A DNA stretch of 33,265 nt from JAWLFY01 sp964462125. GTDB lineage: Bacteria > Planctomycetota > Planctomycetia > Pirellulales > Pirellulaceae. The translations under genes were made by a program, and so were the position numbers. Below are positions 32,690 through 33,265 of the stretch, one piece after another; within the stretch, counting starts at the first letter, position 1; every line of letters starts with the position of its first letter. The stretch lies in assembly GCA_964462125.1 (NCBI GenBank), contig CAYWXT010000026.1, positions 1-33,265 on the forward strand, read 5' to 3'. The notes under the pieces were generated by a model. The model was not told where the DNA came from. It saw nothing but the letters and a program-made list of their open reading frames with translations, and did no database searches.

Positions 32690-33265
32690 CAGACCTGACT
32701 CCTGTGCGGGGCGCGACAACGATCGATCCATACCAGGGCTCCGCATGCTGGAACCAACTCGATCCACTGAGCGGCCGGAAGCTCGCATCGGCGACCGAGA
32801 CAGGCCGCAATTGGGCCGCCATGGGTGATGGCGATGGTCAATCCCGGAACTCGCCTTTTTTGATACCAGCTCCAAACGCGATCGGCCAGTTCATTGGTCG
32901 TTTCCCCACCCCCCGGTCGAAAGCCTCCGGGGTCGGAAATCATTTTCATCATCTCATCACCATACCGCCGATAGATGCCGTCCCACGATTGCAGCTCCCA
33001 GCTTCCGAAATTACGCTCCGCTAAAGCTGCGTCGCACTCGGCGGCGATTCCTGTCAGCTCCGACAAGCTGGTTGCGAGCCATGACGTCCGCTCCAGACCA
33101 CTGTGGAGGATCCACTTCACCGGAAGCCGCGCTAACTGGTGAGCAATGGCGAGGCTCTGTCGGCGCCCTTCTGGACTCAGCTCGACGTCGCTGCGGCCGT
33201 AACAGACGCCGCGATACCGTAGATCCACTTTCGGATGTCGAACCAGCAGGATCGGAAGAGCACAC
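32689..33265 (-). CDS. cobC: Histidine phosphatase, probable alpha-ribazole phosphatase (partial at right edge)
   Basis: Phosphoglycerate-mutase-type phosphatase, likely removing the phosphate from alpha-ribazole-5'-phosphate or adenosylcobalamin phosphate. The frame is open to the window edge. Reading in from the edge, ILLVRHPKVDLRYRGVCYGRSD includes the catalytic RH motif, so the start lies about at or beyond 33265. Later motifs are LHSGLERTSWLATSLSELTG, ALAERNFGSWE and the second catalytic His in ITHGGPIAACLG. The outermost 16 nt match an Illumina adapter, so residues encoded beyond about 33249 are not reliable. It is the first visible gene of the cob/btu operon. A general phosphatase is possible, but context favours CobC. 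Confidence 0.82.
   Translation of the reverse strand, partial: CALPILLVRHPKVDLRYRGVCYGRSDVELSPEGRRQSLAIAHQLARLPVKWILHSGLERTSWLATSLSELTGIAAECDAALAERNFGSWELQSWDGIYRRYGDEMMKMISDPGGFRPGGGETTNELADRVWSWYQKRRVPGLTIAITHGGPIAACLGRRCELPAAQWIELVPACGALVWIDRCRAPHRSQV
33250..33265 (+). other. Illumina TruSeq adapter-like sequence at the right edge
   Basis: GATCGGAAGAGCACAC equals the first 16 bases of the standard TruSeq adapter as it appears after insert read-through (less its leading A). Sixteen matching bases exactly at the terminus are very unlikely by chance, so this is probably untrimmed adapter and the assembly end. Confidence 0.85.

Overview
The window is GC-rich, gene-dense bacterial DNA that looks like a planctomycete, probably Pirellulaceae (Rhodopirellula/Blastopirellula-like). 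This rests on gene content only: a PVC-type propeller dehydrogenase paired with a Pirellula-type cytochrome c protein, two sulfatase loci, Tat-exported oxidoreductase and phosphoesterase-like proteins, a very large alpha-2-macroglobulin, and short dispersed palindromic repeats. I see no tRNA, rRNA, CRISPR array, transposase or phage gene. The last 16 bases match the start of the Illumina TruSeq adapter, so the right edge is probably an assembly end.

Layout. 1-5.1 kb (+): a secreted FKBP prolyl isomerase, a soluble PQQ-type sugar dehydrogenase, an M20 metallopeptidase overlapping a small BFD-like [2Fe-2S] protein, and a PQQ-like beta-propeller protein. 5.2-6.3 kb (-): a Tat-exported TIM-barrel sugar isomerase/epimerase-like protein. 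6.5-9.6 kb (+): glpK-glpD with an ATGA overlap. 9.6-15.6 kb (-): a 1993-residue alpha-2-macroglobulin-like protein without the thioester cysteine. 15.8-21.5 kb: small genes (ABM monooxygenase-like, one unknown, a phasin-like protein), a Tat metallophosphoesterase, an intact sulfatase, a PmtA-like methyltransferase and a decayed sulfatase. 21.6-26.3 kb (-): a two-gene secreted redox unit, namely a degenerate SGNH domain plus PVC propeller protein followed by a HEAT/azurin-like/cytochrome c protein. 26.5-27.1 kb (+): a methyltransferase-like gene. 27.2-33.3 kb (-): a compact cobalamin salvage and uptake operon, transcribed cobC-like, cobU, btuF, btuC, btuD, cbiB, cobD, with overlaps or a 2-nt gap at every junction.

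How they work together. glpK and glpD convert glycerol to DHAP and feed electrons to the quinone pool. The cob/btu genes import a corrinoid and perform aminopropanol attachment and nucleotide activation; cobS and cobT are not in the window. The 21.6-26.3 kb pair could oxidise an extracytoplasmic substrate and pass electrons to copper and heme centres in the second protein. The sulfatases and propeller enzymes fit degradation of sulfated polysaccharide.

The most unusual structure is an 85-bp hairpin element (28-bp arms, 29-nt loop). There are two near-identical full copies and one half copy. One full copy lies inside the open reading frame encoding the n-region of the intact sulfatase's signal peptide. 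The other lies just upstream of the decayed sulfatase. The half copy encodes the last residues of GlpD.
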